In this document: in pieces, positions 23,680 to 31,020 of the stretch
Position numbering within the stretch: position 1 is the first letter of the stretch
Layout of the letters: each line of letters begins with the position of its first letter
Source of the DNA: Minisyncoccota bacterium
GTDB taxonomy: Bacteria > Patescibacteriota > Minisyncoccia > Phycocordibacterales > Phycocordibacteraceae
DNA length: 35,868 bases
Direction: 5' to 3'
Assembly: GCA_023653145.1 (NCBI GenBank)
Contig: JAMNXM010000003.1
Span: 1-35,868, forward strand
Translations under genes and position numbers: made by a program
The notes under the pieces: model-generated
What the model saw: only the letters and a program-made list of their open reading frames with translations
Database searches by the model: none
Told to the model about the DNA's origin: nothing

Positions 23680-24387
23680 ATGGTAGCGAGTCCAGAATCT
23701 GGTCAGGAGCAGCCCAAAAGAGAAACTGAAATAGAGGTTCGTACTGTGTGTGCTGATAAAGCACAGTATGAGTCGATCATTACTACAGTAAAAAAAACGT
23801 CTGAGGTCATCAGACCCACATGCACCATTGTTGACGAGCGGTATGAGATTCCGGCATTACCTGACACGACGGTACGTATTCGTGGGTACTGCACTAACGG
23901 TGTCTGTAAGTACGAGTGGACGATAAAAACTAAAAATAAAGGTATTGTTGCAGATGATGCAGCGCCCGCAAAGGTGCGGAGTGAAGATGTGTCTGAGCAG
24001 TTTGATACTAAGGAGCAGGCGCTCCAAGCACTCAGTGCTCGGATTAAAGAACTCACACAGCAAGAACTGTCTGCCGAAGAGATTCTTGCGAAGAAAAGTT
24101 TTTCATGTACCCGCGAACGCACCGTGTATCGCGTGAACAACGAGGAGTGCGGCGGCTTGGTAGTATCTGCTGACGTTTTTACCAGCTGGGACGGTGTTGA
24201 GTATGACCCACCGCTCTATAGTTTGGAGTTTGAGGTCACTGTCCCAGAAGATGCAACCGATGAGCAAATCGCGAAAGCACGACAACGCGTCAACGAGTGT
24301 GCGGAGAAGTTAGGTGCTGAGGGCGTCACCGATAAGTCAGTGGTTAAAATCTTACGTTCAGAAACAGCGCGCCGAACGGGTGCGTGA
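23680..24387 (+). CDS. CYTH-fold (triphosphate tunnel) protein
   Basis: This 235-residue protein shows the CYTH pattern of alternating charged residues: the N-terminal ExExR (EIEVR, residues 17-21, where ExExK is usual), RIRGYC, KYEWTIKTKNKG, RTVYRVNN, ADVF and LYSLEFEV. Such proteins form a beta-barrel that binds triphosphates with divalent metals (adenylate cyclase class IV, thiamine triphosphatase, inorganic triphosphatase). Which activity applies cannot be told. It is a monocistronic leaderless unit. Confidence 0.72.
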   Translation: MVASPESGQEQPKRETEIEVRTVCADKAQYESIITTVKKTSEVIRPTCTIVDERYEIPALPDTTVRIRGYCTNGVCKYEWTIKTKNKGIVADDAAPAKVRSEDVSEQFDTKEQALQALSARIKELTQQELSAEEILAKKSFSCTRERTVYRVNNEECGGLVVSADVFTSWDGVEYDPPLYSLEFEVTVPEDATDEQIAKARQRVNECAEKLGAEGVTDKSVVKILRSETARRTGA

Positions 24388-24393
24388 TACGAT
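24385..24393 (+). promoter_or_regulatory. Extended -10 (TGATACGAT) of the SnoaL-like gene
   Basis: TGA then TACGAT (24388-24393), overlapping the stop codon of the CYTH gene. The ATG lies 26 bases downstream, so this is a leadered unit with a leader of about 20 bases and no Shine-Dalgarno sequence. Confidence 0.5.
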
Positions 24394-24419
24394 AATTCTA
24401 TAGCACTAATAAAAAAATT

Positions 24420-24782
24420 ATGACCACAGCCGACGTCGCTCAAAAAGTTGTTGAGTACAACCGCGCTAATAAGATCAAAGAAGTATATGCAGAGTTCTAC
24501 TCACCTGACGTGGTGAGTGTCGAGGCGATGCCAGGACCTTTGCAAGAGGTGCGAGGCATGGACGGCATCCAAAAGAAAATGGAGTGGTGGGAGGCAAATA
24601 ACGAGATTCATGGCGTCGAGGTGTCTGAGCCACTCGTGTCAGACAGTCACTTTGCTGTTGTGTACACGATGGATGTCACCAACAAGGAGATGAATATGCG
24701 AACTAAAAGTGCGGAACTTGCAGTGTACGAAGTAAAGGACGGCAAGGTCGTCCGCGAGCAGTTCTTCTACTCGATGGGGTAG
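24420..24782 (+). CDS. SnoaL/NTF2-like small protein
   Basis: This 120-residue protein has the cone-shaped alpha+beta barrel pattern of SnoaL-like proteins: an N-terminal helix (VVEYNRANKIKEVYAEFYSPDVVSVE), a central GMDGIQKKMEWWEANNE, and C-terminal strands (FAVVYTMDVTN, ELAVYEVKDGKVVREQFFY). Members act as small-molecule isomerases, hydrolases or binding proteins. No catalytic residue can be assigned. It is followed by a terminator shared with the opposing tRNA gene. Confidence 0.72.
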   Translation: MTTADVAQKVVEYNRANKIKEVYAEFYSPDVVSVEAMPGPLQEVRGMDGIQKKMEWWEANNEIHGVEVSEPLVSDSHFAVVYTMDVTNKEMNMRTKSAELAVYEVKDGKVVREQFFYSMG

Positions 24783-24800
24783 GGTACGATATTCAAAACT

Positions 24801-24826
24801 AAAAAACCGGGTTCTGCCGGTTTTTT
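24801..24826. terminator. Bidirectional terminator between the SnoaL-like gene and tRNA-Ser
   Basis: AAAAAACCGG/CCGGTTTTTT around a six-base loop. It works on both strands, for the plus-strand gene and the minus-strand tRNA. Confidence 0.85.
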
Positions 24827-24834
24827 GTTTGCTG

Positions 24835-24919
24835 CGGAGGGAGCGAGATTCGAACTCGCGGGCCGGTGAAGGCCGGCGGTTTAGTAAACCGCTGATTTAA
24901 ACCACTCATCCATCCCTCC
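24835..24919 (-). tRNA. tRNA-Ser with anticodon ACU
   Basis: On the minus strand the acceptor GGAGGGA/TCCCTCC pairs perfectly. The long variable arm (GGCC-TTCA-type hairpin) marks a class II tRNA, and the T arm is GCGAG-TTCGAAT-CTCGC with discriminator G. The anticodon arm GCGGT-TTACTAA-ACCGC gives ACU, which reads the serine codon AGU. An A at position 34 is unusual outside tRNA-Arg(ACG) in bacteria. The structure looks intact, so I do not call it a pseudogene. Confidence 0.8.
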
Positions 24920-24962
24920 TCTATACGGGAGTGTACCGTATTTCATAGGTATTTACAGTATG

Positions 24963-24971
24963 TGCTATGGT
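24963..24971 (+). promoter_or_regulatory. Extended -10 (TGCTATGGT) of tRNA-Ser(GCU)
   Basis: TGC then TATGGT (24966-24971), ten bases before the mature tRNA 5' end. No good -35 is visible. Confidence 0.5.
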
Positions 24972-24981
24972 TACTGCGTTA

Positions 24982-25066
24982 GGAGACGTGTCAGAGTGGT
25001 CGAATGTGCCCCCTTGCTAAGGGGGTAGGGCGCAAGCCCTCGTGGGTTCGAATCCCACCGTCTCCG
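24982..25066 (+). tRNA. tRNA-Ser(GCU)
   Basis: Acceptor GGAGACG/CGTCTCC, class II variable arm (AGGGC-GCAA-GCCCT), T arm GTGGG-TTCGAAT-CCCAC, discriminator G, and anticodon loop TTGCTAA giving GCU. It reads AGC and AGU. CCA is not encoded. It lies 62 bases from the divergent tRNA-Ser(ACU), but the two bodies differ in sequence, so they are not recent duplicates. Confidence 0.92.
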
Positions 25067-25069
25067 CTA

Positions 25070-25112
25070 CGACAAAAAAGAATAGCGACCAGCTATTCTT
25101 TTTTTGTTGTCG
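25070..25112 (+). terminator. Terminator of tRNA-Ser(GCU)
   Basis: Long hairpin with GAATAGC/GCTATTC core extended by an A run on the left and a T run on the right (CGACAAAAAA...TTTTTTTGTTGTCG). Confidence 0.85.
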
Positions 25113-25221
25113 TGCGTGTAGGGATGGGATTCGAACGACGGAGCGAGCGCAGGCGAGTGAGTCGGTGCCCAGAGCAGTGTCAGCAGGCACTGACTCGCGG
25201 GCGAATCCCACCGTCTCCGCT
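25113..25221 (+). repeat. Inverted-repeat element ending in a second copy of the tRNA-Ser 3' tail
   Basis: The element opens with an inverted T-arm copy (GGGATTCGAACG). Its inner stem is GAGTCGGTGCC with GGCACTGACTC, and it closes with ACTCGCGGGCGAATCCC running into the tail. Positions 25202-25221 are identical over 20 bases to tRNA positions 25049-25068. The inner GTCGGTGCCCAGA and GACTCGCGGGC segments resemble the tmRNA-associated element. Confidence 0.75.
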
Positions 25222-25260
25222 GCAAAAAATAAGCCAGCATGTGCTGGTTTTATTTTTTGC
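25222..25260 (+). terminator. Second terminator, after the copied tRNA-Ser tail
   Basis: Long near-perfect hairpin GCAAAAAATAA-CCAGCA...TGCTGG-TTATTTTTTGC. Its sequence differs from the first terminator, so the block copied was the tRNA tail and not the terminator. Confidence 0.8.
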
Positions 25261-25336
25261 CACGGTGGGATGAGAAGGGCGCGAGTGCGCGCAGCATCCA
25301 GGCTCCGAGTCGGAGCGAGGAGGAATCCCACCACCT
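25261..25336 (+). repeat. Third, decayed inverted-repeat copy after tRNA-Ser
   Basis: Begins with the inverted tail CACGGTGGGAT and ends with GGAATCCCACC, so it is again bounded by tRNA-Ser tail sequence in opposite orientations, with GGCTCCGAGTCGGAGC in the middle. The whole gene-free stretch 25067-25389 consists of terminators and these elements plus the tspO promoter. Confidence 0.6.
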
Positions 25337-25377
25337 TTGTAATCAACGCGTCGTAGGTACGGCTTCCTAAAGTAACA

Positions 25378-25389
25378 TACACTGTATAT
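25378..25389 (+). promoter_or_regulatory. -10 TACACT six bases from the tspO start
   Basis: TACACT at 25378-25383, six bases, ATG at 25390; a leaderless start is predicted. Confidence 0.6.
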
Positions 25390-25788
25390 ATGGAAGGATA
25401 TCTGCAGTACGCCGCATGGCTCAAACCTTCGTGGGCACCTCCCGCCTGGCTCTTTGGACCTGTGTGGTCGGTCTTGTACGCACTTATTGCGGTTTCGTTT
25501 GGATATGTGTTTTACCGTTACTTCATGGGGACTATACCTGCCGTAGTTGCACTCCCATTTGCACTCAACCTTATCTTTAACATCGCGTTTACTCCCATCC
25601 AGTTTGGGCTTGGGAGCCTGTGGCTTTCGTCAGTCGACATCTTGCTGGTATTCGCGACCTTGGCGTGGGCACTCTACGTTATCTATCCATACGCGCCCTG
25701 GGTGACATACATCAATCTTCCGTACCTCCTCTGGGTCGCGTTTGCTACTGTGCTCCAACTTACTATCTTTGCACTCAACTCGTTCTAA
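25390..25788 (+). CDS. tspO: TspO/MBR family membrane protein
   Basis: This 132-residue, five-helix membrane protein has the family's N-terminal signature: LKPSWAPPAWLFGPVWSVLYALIA. The middle reads FALNLIFNIAFTPIQFGLGSLWLS and the end NLPYLLWVAFATVLQLTIFALN. Residues W, P and N of the porphyrin/cholesterol-binding region appear kept. Bacterial TspO binds tetrapyrroles and is linked to stress responses; its role in an organism with reduced metabolism is unclear. DUF1801 follows 11 bases later. Confidence 0.87.
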   Translation: MEGYLQYAAWLKPSWAPPAWLFGPVWSVLYALIAVSFGYVFYRYFMGTIPAVVALPFALNLIFNIAFTPIQFGLGSLWLSSVDILLVFATLAWALYVIYPYAPWVTYINLPYLLWVAFATVLQLTIFALNSF

Positions 25789-25799
25789 GTTCTACCACT

Positions 25800-26222
25800 A
25801 TGGCACTGAAGACTCTTCCGACTAAAACCTCAGCACGGACATTGATTACTGCGCTCCCAGACCAAAAGCGCGCCGACGCACTCCTGCTCCTCAAGATTTT
25901 TACTGACGCAACAGGTATGAAGCCGGTAGTGTGGGGGACAAGCATCATTGGGTTTGGAAAGTACCACTATGAGTCACAGCGCTCCGCACAGAAAGGGGAC
26001 TGGCCGCTGGTCGCATTTGCATCACGCGCGACAGGCTTCACCATCTACATCATGCCGGGGTTCGGTGAGTACAAAGCACTACTCGCAAAACTTGGTCCGC
26101 ACAAAATCAGTGGCGGTTCATGTCTCTACATTAAACGCCTTGCTGGTGTGCACGTCCCAACACTCACGACGCTGATCAAGAGGTCAACAAAAGAGATGCA
26201 AAAGAAGTACGGTGCAGCATAG
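25800..26222 (+). CDS. DUF1801 family protein
   Basis: This 140-residue protein uses the ATG at 25800; the ORF track's start at 25620 lies inside tspO. Motifs of the family are visible: PVVWGTSIIGFGKYHYES, VAFASRATGFTIYIMPGF, LAKLGPHKISGGSCLYIKRL. The family is small, cytoplasmic and of unknown function, with a fold related to iron-chaperone-like YdhG/frataxin-like proteins. It is probably cotranscribed with tspO. Confidence 0.85.
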   Translation: MALKTLPTKTSARTLITALPDQKRADALLLLKIFTDATGMKPVVWGTSIIGFGKYHYESQRSAQKGDWPLVAFASRATGFTIYIMPGFGEYKALLAKLGPHKISGGSCLYIKRLAGVHVPTLTTLIKRSTKEMQKKYGAA

Positions 26223-26226
26223 TCCT

Positions 26227-26241
26227 TGGTATGATAGAAGT
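26227..26241 (+). promoter_or_regulatory. Extended -10 (TGGTATGAT) six bases from the exporter operon start
   Basis: TG at 26227-26228, TATGAT at 26230-26235, six bases, ATG at 26242. It resolves the start of the fusion protein. Confidence 0.65.
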
Positions 26242-27798
26242 ATGAAGAAGCTCTGGAAACACATTGTTGAACAGCAGGCACTCCTACTCATCCTAGTGGT
26301 TGCAGTTGCTGTTGGCGGATACTGGTACCTCTCGCGCGACATCAATGGTGCAGAAGAACTCTTGTCAGTCACCCCCGCTCCGTTCCTCCAAGAAGTGTCA
26401 CTCTCCGGCAAAGTTGAGGCGCAAAAAGATGTTGACCTCGGGTTTGCGGCAGGTGGCCGCGTTCAGTACGTGACGGTCAAAGTGGGCGACGTCGTCCAAG
26501 CGGGCCAGACGCTCGCAGAGGTAGAAAACGGTGACATCGTTGCGCTCGTCGAGCAGCGCCGTGCCGTACTCCGTGTTGCCGAGGCAGAACTTGCCGCACT
26601 CAAAGTTGGGACTCGCCCCGAGCAGGTTGCAGTGTCTGAGGCAGACGTTGTTGCAAAGCGCGTTCAACTTGAGCAGTCAGTGTCCGCGCTTGTGAACGCA
26701 ATTAAAGACGCATACACCGAGGCAGACGACGCGGTACGCACGCAGACTGACCAGTTCTTCTCAAACCCTACGAGCAACAGTCCGCAACTCACGTTTACCG
26801 TTGCAAGTTCTCAGACCGAAGCGTCTGTAGAGAATGGTCGCCGCGACATGGAAGGCATGCTTGCTGCGTGGGCAGGGGACGTTGCGGGACTCTCGACATC
26901 AGGCGATGTGGACGCTGCGCTCCTTAAGGCAAAGACCAACCTTGCGACAGTTGCATCATTTTTGTTCAAGACTAACCTTGCGATTACGCAGGGAGGGGCA
27001 ACGGGAGCGGTAACTCAGGCGGACCTTAACTCGTTTGCGGCGGGCGTCAGTGTTGCACGCTCTGCAATAAACAATGCCATAACAGTGCTCACGAGTGCAG
27101 AAACCGCGCGCGCAAACGCAACCACCGCACTCGTGTCCGCTCAGTCGTCACTTGCACTCGCACGCGCAGGCGCAACGCAAGAAGACATAACCGCGCAAGA
27201 GGCACGTGTCGCGTCTGCGCGCGCTGCAGTATCGGACGCAACCGCACAACTTCAAAAAACACGCATTACTGCACCATTTACCGGCACCGTCACGACGGTT
27301 GATGCTAAAGCGGGTGAGGTCGCATCGGCCAACACCCCGGTCCTATCGCTCATCAGTGCATCAGACGTGTTGATTGAGAGTTATGTCCCGGAGATTAACT
27401 TTGCGATTCTTGCGCTTGGTGACAAGGCGCGTGTAACCTTGGACGCATACAGTGAAGAGACGGTCTTTGCGGCAACACTCACCGCCATCGACCCAGCCGA
27501 GACGGTGCGAGACGGGGTTTCGACATACCGCGTACTCCTGTCGTTTGATCAGAAAGATCCACGTATCCGCGCAGGTATGACTGCAAACGTGATTATTGTG
27601 ACTGACGAGCGCCCGGGCATTATTGCAATTCCACAGCGCATCGTCCGATCCAAAGATGGCGTAAAGGTAGTAACCGTAAAAGTTGGTGACACATATGTTG
27701 ACCGTCAGGTAGTAACTGGAGTAGTATCATCGTCTGGGTCTGTTGAGGTAGTGTCAGGACTCCAGGCAGGGGACACTGTGGTTGTGGTACCAAAGTAA
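26242..27798 (+). CDS. HlyD/MacA-type membrane fusion (periplasmic adaptor) protein
   Basis: This 518-residue protein has one N-terminal membrane anchor (about residues 12-30), the first half of a lipoyl domain (VDLGFAAGGRVQYVTVKVGDVVQAGQTLAEV), a long alanine-rich alpha-helical region (about 100-340), the second lipoyl half (ITAPFTGTVTTVDAKAGEVAS) and a beta-barrel plus membrane-proximal domain to the end. The helical hairpin is longer than in typical MacA. The start at 26242 agrees with the -10 box; the ORF track's 26212 overlaps DUF1801. It is the first gene of an ABC exporter operon. Confidence 0.87.
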   Translation: MKKLWKHIVEQQALLLILVVAVAVGGYWYLSRDINGAEELLSVTPAPFLQEVSLSGKVEAQKDVDLGFAAGGRVQYVTVKVGDVVQAGQTLAEVENGDIVALVEQRRAVLRVAEAELAALKVGTRPEQVAVSEADVVAKRVQLEQSVSALVNAIKDAYTEADDAVRTQTDQFFSNPTSNSPQLTFTVASSQTEASVENGRRDMEGMLAAWAGDVAGLSTSGDVDAALLKAKTNLATVASFLFKTNLAITQGGATGAVTQADLNSFAAGVSVARSAINNAITVLTSAETARANATTALVSAQSSLALARAGATQEDITAQEARVASARAAVSDATAQLQKTRITAPFTGTVTTVDAKAGEVASANTPVLSLISASDVLIESYVPEINFAILALGDKARVTLDAYSEETVFAATLTAIDPAETVRDGVSTYRVLLSFDQKDPRIRAGMTANVIIVTDERPGIIAIPQRIVRSKDGVKVVTVKVGDTYVDRQVVTGVVSSSGSVEVVSGLQAGDTVVVVPK

Positions 27799-27799
27799 T

Positions 27800-29050
27800 A
27801 TGCTGCCGCTCTCAGTGCGGATTGGGTTTTTCCTCGCGGTGCGGCAGATCCGCCACGCATCGCTGTGGACGACGAGCCTGATCATCGGGGTGATGGTGCT
27901 CACATTCCTCAACCTGGTGGTGGTGTCAGGCATTTTGGTCGGACTCATACAGGGGTCGATTGACCAGTTCCGTGCACAGTCAACAGGGGACTTGATCATT
28001 TCAAACCTGACTGACAAGTCGTTTATCGAAAACAGTCCTAACCTCCTCACACTCCTCGACACTATCCCAGAAATAGACTCGTACTCAGCGCGCTACATCG
28101 AGACGGGCTCTGTCGAGGCAAACTATCAAACCAAGCGCGCCAAGGACAAGCCAAACATTGCAGGCACTGCTGTGACAGGCATCGACCCTGCGCGCGAAGA
28201 CTCGGTCACGGGTATTAGTCAGTTCGTTATCAAGGGAAGTTACCTCGGGCCAAACGACTTTGACCAAGTACTCATTGGCTCGTACCTCCTCAAAGAGTAT
28301 TTCCCCGTCGAGAGTCCAGGACTCCAAGTACTCGACAACGTCGACGTCGGGAGTAAGGTGCGCATCCAAGTGGGAGGGGTCTTGCGCGAGTTTACCGTCA
28401 AAGGAATTTTGAAAACTAAAGTTGATGAGGTAAGTCGCAACGCGTTTTTAGTCGACTCGCAGTTTCGGAGCATGATTGGCCGCACGGACGGGAACGTCGA
28501 CCAAATAGCCGTGCGACTAAAGCCCGATGCCGACCCCGCAGCGGTCCGCGACACACTGATCCGCGCAGGTGCAGACACCTACGCGCGCGTGCAGACTTTT
28601 GAGGACGCACAGCCTAAGTTTCTTAAAGACATCGTCGCGACGTTTAACCTGCTTGGTGCCGCGTTCTCATCTATCGGGCTCGTGGTCGCGTCTATCACTA
28701 TCTTCATCGTCATCTTTATTAACGCGATTACGCGCCGCAAGTTTATCGGCATTCTCAAAGGTATCGGCATCCACGGACGCGTGATCGAAATCTCGTACGT
28801 GTTCCAGTCTATCTTTTACGCAGTCATTGGCTCGGGGATTGGGCTCGCCATGGTGTATGGACTCCTCGTCCCGTACTTCGCGCGTAACCCTATCGACTTT
28901 CCATTCTCTGACGGTATCCTCGTGGCGCCGATCGACGAGACTGTCGCGCGCATCGCGCTCCTCGTGGTGTCTACCGTGATAGCAGGGTACATACCGGCGT
29001 GGATGATTATTCGCAAAAATACGCTCGACTCTATCCTCGGTCGTAAATAG
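27800..29050 (+). CDS. MacB/FtsX-type ABC transporter permease
   Basis: This 416-residue protein has one N-terminal helix (about residues 28-52), a large extracytoplasmic MacB core domain (about 55-280), and three C-terminal helices with the FtsX-type sequence GAAFSSIGLVVASITIFIVIFINAITRRKFIGILKGIGIHG. This is the mechanotransmission architecture: it couples cytoplasmic ATP hydrolysis to export or extrusion without forming a classical channel. The gene begins one base after the fusion-protein stop, and the ATPase gene begins one base after its own stop. Confidence 0.9.
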   Translation: MLPLSVRIGFFLAVRQIRHASLWTTSLIIGVMVLTFLNLVVVSGILVGLIQGSIDQFRAQSTGDLIISNLTDKSFIENSPNLLTLLDTIPEIDSYSARYIETGSVEANYQTKRAKDKPNIAGTAVTGIDPAREDSVTGISQFVIKGSYLGPNDFDQVLIGSYLLKEYFPVESPGLQVLDNVDVGSKVRIQVGGVLREFTVKGILKTKVDEVSRNAFLVDSQFRSMIGRTDGNVDQIAVRLKPDADPAAVRDTLIRAGADTYARVQTFEDAQPKFLKDIVATFNLLGAAFSSIGLVVASITIFIVIFINAITRRKFIGILKGIGIHGRVIEISYVFQSIFYAVIGSGIGLAMVYGLLVPYFARNPIDFPFSDGILVAPIDETVARIALLVVSTVIAGYIPAWMIIRKNTLDSILGRK

Positions 29051-29051
29051 T

Positions 29052-29738
29052 ATGATTGTCACCAAAAACCTCATCCGCACATTTGTCACCGGTGACATCG
29101 TCACGCAGGTGTTAAAGGGTATCGACTTTGAGTCGAAGGACGGAGACTTTATCGCCATCATGGGACGCTCCGGCGCGGGGAAGTCGACGTTTATGTACCA
29201 GCTCTCACTCCTCGACTCGCCGACCGATGGCACGATAACCATAGACGGCGTCGATACGCACACGATGCCAGAGTCTAAGCGCGTCGAGTTTCGCCTTACG
29301 TACTTCGGGTACGTGTTCCAGGACTACGCGCTCCTGCCAGAGTTGACCGCGCTCGAGAACGTCGCACTTCCACTTTTAATGCAGGGGAAGAAGCGTGCGA
29401 AGGCGTATAAAGAGGCGACCACTGCGCTCGAGCGGATGGGGCTCGGCCACCGGCCTAACAACCTACCGTCACAACTCTCCGGCGGCGAGCAGCAGCGCGT
29501 GTCTATCGCACGCGCCGTCGCCCACAAGCCGAAGGTCCTCTTCGCCGACGAGCCGACCGCCAACCTCGACAACGAGTCGTCCGAGGCCGTGATGCAGATC
29601 TTTAAAGAGCTGAACGAAGAGGGGCAGACTATTATTATGGTCACCCACGAGGAGGTCTACGCCCGCCGTGCGAAGCGCCTCATCGTCATCGACGACGGCC
29701 GTATCAAGAGCGAAGAGAAGTTGCACCACAAACACTAG
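29052..29738 (+). CDS. MacB/LolD-type ABC transporter ATPase
   Basis: This 228-residue ATPase has Walker A GRSGAGKST near residue 38, the Q-loop FQDYALLPELT, signature LSGGEQQRVSIARA near 140, Walker B VLFADEPTANLD, and the H-loop TMIMVTHE-type segment (IIMVTHEEVYA). With the permease and fusion protein it forms a MacAB-like exporter of unknown substrate (peptides, lipids or antimicrobials). Its last 102 bases, including the stop, recur at 30855-30956 with eight differences, all synonymous. In an ancestral form its stop overlapped that of a convergent comF. Confidence 0.95.
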   Translation: MIVTKNLIRTFVTGDIVTQVLKGIDFESKDGDFIAIMGRSGAGKSTFMYQLSLLDSPTDGTITIDGVDTHTMPESKRVEFRLTYFGYVFQDYALLPELTALENVALPLLMQGKKRAKAYKEATTALERMGLGHRPNNLPSQLSGGEQQRVSIARAVAHKPKVLFADEPTANLDNESSEAVMQIFKELNEEGQTIIMVTHEEVYARRAKRLIVIDDGRIKSEEKLHHKH

Positions 29739-29785
29739 GGAAGAGGTACACTGTCCGTAGTTACTACTTATTTATACAAAAACCT

Positions 29786-30154
29786 ATGGCGTACGTAGAC
29801 GGATTTATATTGCTCGTGCCAAAGAAGAACAGAAAGGAGTATAAAAAGATGGCAGAGGAAGGGAAGCGTACGTGGTTGAAGCACGGCGCCATAGACTACC
29901 AAGAGTGCCGTATGGACGACGACACCAGGGCCAAGTACGGAACACTGAGTTTTGCCAAGATGGTAAAGGCTAAGGCAGGGGAGGAGGTGTGGCTTTCGTA
30001 CATCGTGTACAAGTCAAAGGGTGACCGCGCTCGCATCAACAAGCTCGTGATGAAGGAGATGGAGACTATGTACAGCGAGAAAGATATGAAGAACATGCCC
30101 TTCAAGATGAATCGGATGTCCGTCGCTGGCTTTGCCGTCGAGGTGGGAAAGTAA
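29786..30154 (+). CDS. DUF1428 family protein
   Basis: This 122-residue protein matches the family pattern: MAYVDGFILLVPKKNRKEYKKMAEEG at the start, GAIDYQECRMDD, and the end PFKMNRMSVAGFAVEV. Proteins of this family have a ferredoxin-like dimeric alpha+beta barrel fold and no established function. A TATACA box lies seven bases before the ATG. It is the first cargo gene of the island after the exporter ATPase. A fragment of a second DUF1428 tail lies at 31021-31074. Confidence 0.83.
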   Translation: MAYVDGFILLVPKKNRKEYKKMAEEGKRTWLKHGAIDYQECRMDDDTRAKYGTLSFAKMVKAKAGEEVWLSYIVYKSKGDRARINKLVMKEMETMYSEKDMKNMPFKMNRMSVAGFAVEVGK

Positions 30155-30155
30155 C

Positions 30156-30854
30156 ATGAAAGGCAAGGTCGTCGTTATCACGGGTTCTAGTACAGGTTTA
30201 GGCAAGGCGCTGGCACTCGCGTTTGTACAGCGTGGTGCTGTGGTAGTTGTGAATGGCCGCGATAAAGAAACACTTGAGAGAGTGGCTGCTGAGGTGGGCG
30301 CAACCGCGTTTGTTGCTGATATCACCAAGGCTGACGACGTTGCCGCACTCGCTGATTTTGCAGTTACACAATTCGGGCACATAGATATCTGGGTCAACAA
30401 CGCAGGCGTGTGGATGGCGCACGCCCCAGCGACAGAACTAAACATTGAGCGTGTACGCGCGATGTTTGATACAAACGTCTTCGGCCTCATGCTTGGCTGT
30501 AAGGTTGCACTGACGCAGATGCGCACACAGGGGTTTGGCACCATACTCAATATCTGTTCAACCTCGGGCCTTGTTGGTCGCCCTACGTCGTCGGCGTACT
30601 CGTCGTCCAAGTGGGCAGTGCGCGGCTTTAGCGACTCTATCCGTGGAGAGTGCGAGGGGACCAATATAAAGGTAGTCACTGCCTACCCGGGCGGCATCAA
30701 GACGAATCTCTTTGATGAAGAGCGACCCCCAGAATACGCTGACTTTATGACCCCAGAGTCTGTGGCTGAGAAGATAGTCCGTAACTTAGAACTTGAAAGT
30801 CCCGAGACAGAGCAAATCATAAAGCGCCCCGCCCAGCCCGACGGACCAAAATAG
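30156..30854 (+). CDS. Short-chain dehydrogenase/reductase
   Basis: This 232-residue NAD(P)-dependent oxidoreductase has the Rossmann motif TGSSTGLG at residues 9-16, NNAG, the catalytic Ser in CSTSG, YSSSK for Tyr and Lys, and PGGIKTNLF after the active site. The ATG at 30156 is one base after the DUF1428 stop, so the pair is cotranscribed; the ORF track's 30132 would overlap it. The substrate is unknown. The stop abuts the copied ATPase tail exactly. Confidence 0.9.
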   Translation: MKGKVVVITGSSTGLGKALALAFVQRGAVVVVNGRDKETLERVAAEVGATAFVADITKADDVAALADFAVTQFGHIDIWVNNAGVWMAHAPATELNIERVRAMFDTNVFGLMLGCKVALTQMRTQGFGTILNICSTSGLVGRPTSSAYSSSKWAVRGFSDSIRGECEGTNIKVVTAYPGGIKTNLFDEERPPEYADFMTPESVAEKIVRNLELESPETEQIIKRPAQPDGPK

Positions 30855-30956
30855 ATGGTCACCCACGAGGAGGTCTACGCCCGCCGTGCGAAGCGCCTTA
30901 TCGTCATCGATGATGGTCGTATCAAGAGCGAAGAGAAGCTCCACCATAAGCACTAG
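30855..30956 (+). pseudogene. Detached 3' end of an exporter ATPase gene (second allele)
   Basis: The 102 bases encode MVTHEEVYARRAKRLIVIDD and onward to the stop, the same protein as the resident ATPase C-terminus. All eight base differences from 29637-29738 are synonymous. I infer that the fragment came from a functional homologous gene in a related strain rather than from a local copy that decayed. It begins right after the SDR stop and has no start signals of its own. Confidence 0.9.
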
Positions 30957-31000
30957 TACACAATTGCTATAGCTAAGACATCGAGGGCGCCGGATAGGAG
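30953..31000 (-). pseudogene. Detached 3' end of comF (third, most diverged copy)
   Basis: On the minus strand the codons read LLSGALDVLAIAIVY and stop, matching the comF end LLSSGALDVLAIAIAH with one codon lost and two changes. Its TAG overlaps the stop of the copied ATPase tail through CTAG (30953-30956). Together they preserve a tail-to-tail gene junction. Confidence 0.8.
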
Positions 31001-31020
31001 AGTGTGCGTCCCTAGGTTGA

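Noticed and set aside
15868-25336. CRISPR array from repeated GGAGGTGGAGGG or CGAATCCCACC units
   Set aside because: Only two or three copies at irregular spacing, all explained as RNA gene tails; no cas genes.
30014-30679. 221-residue minus-strand ORF
   Set aside because: Antisense to the DUF1428 and SDR genes, which both have clear family motifs.
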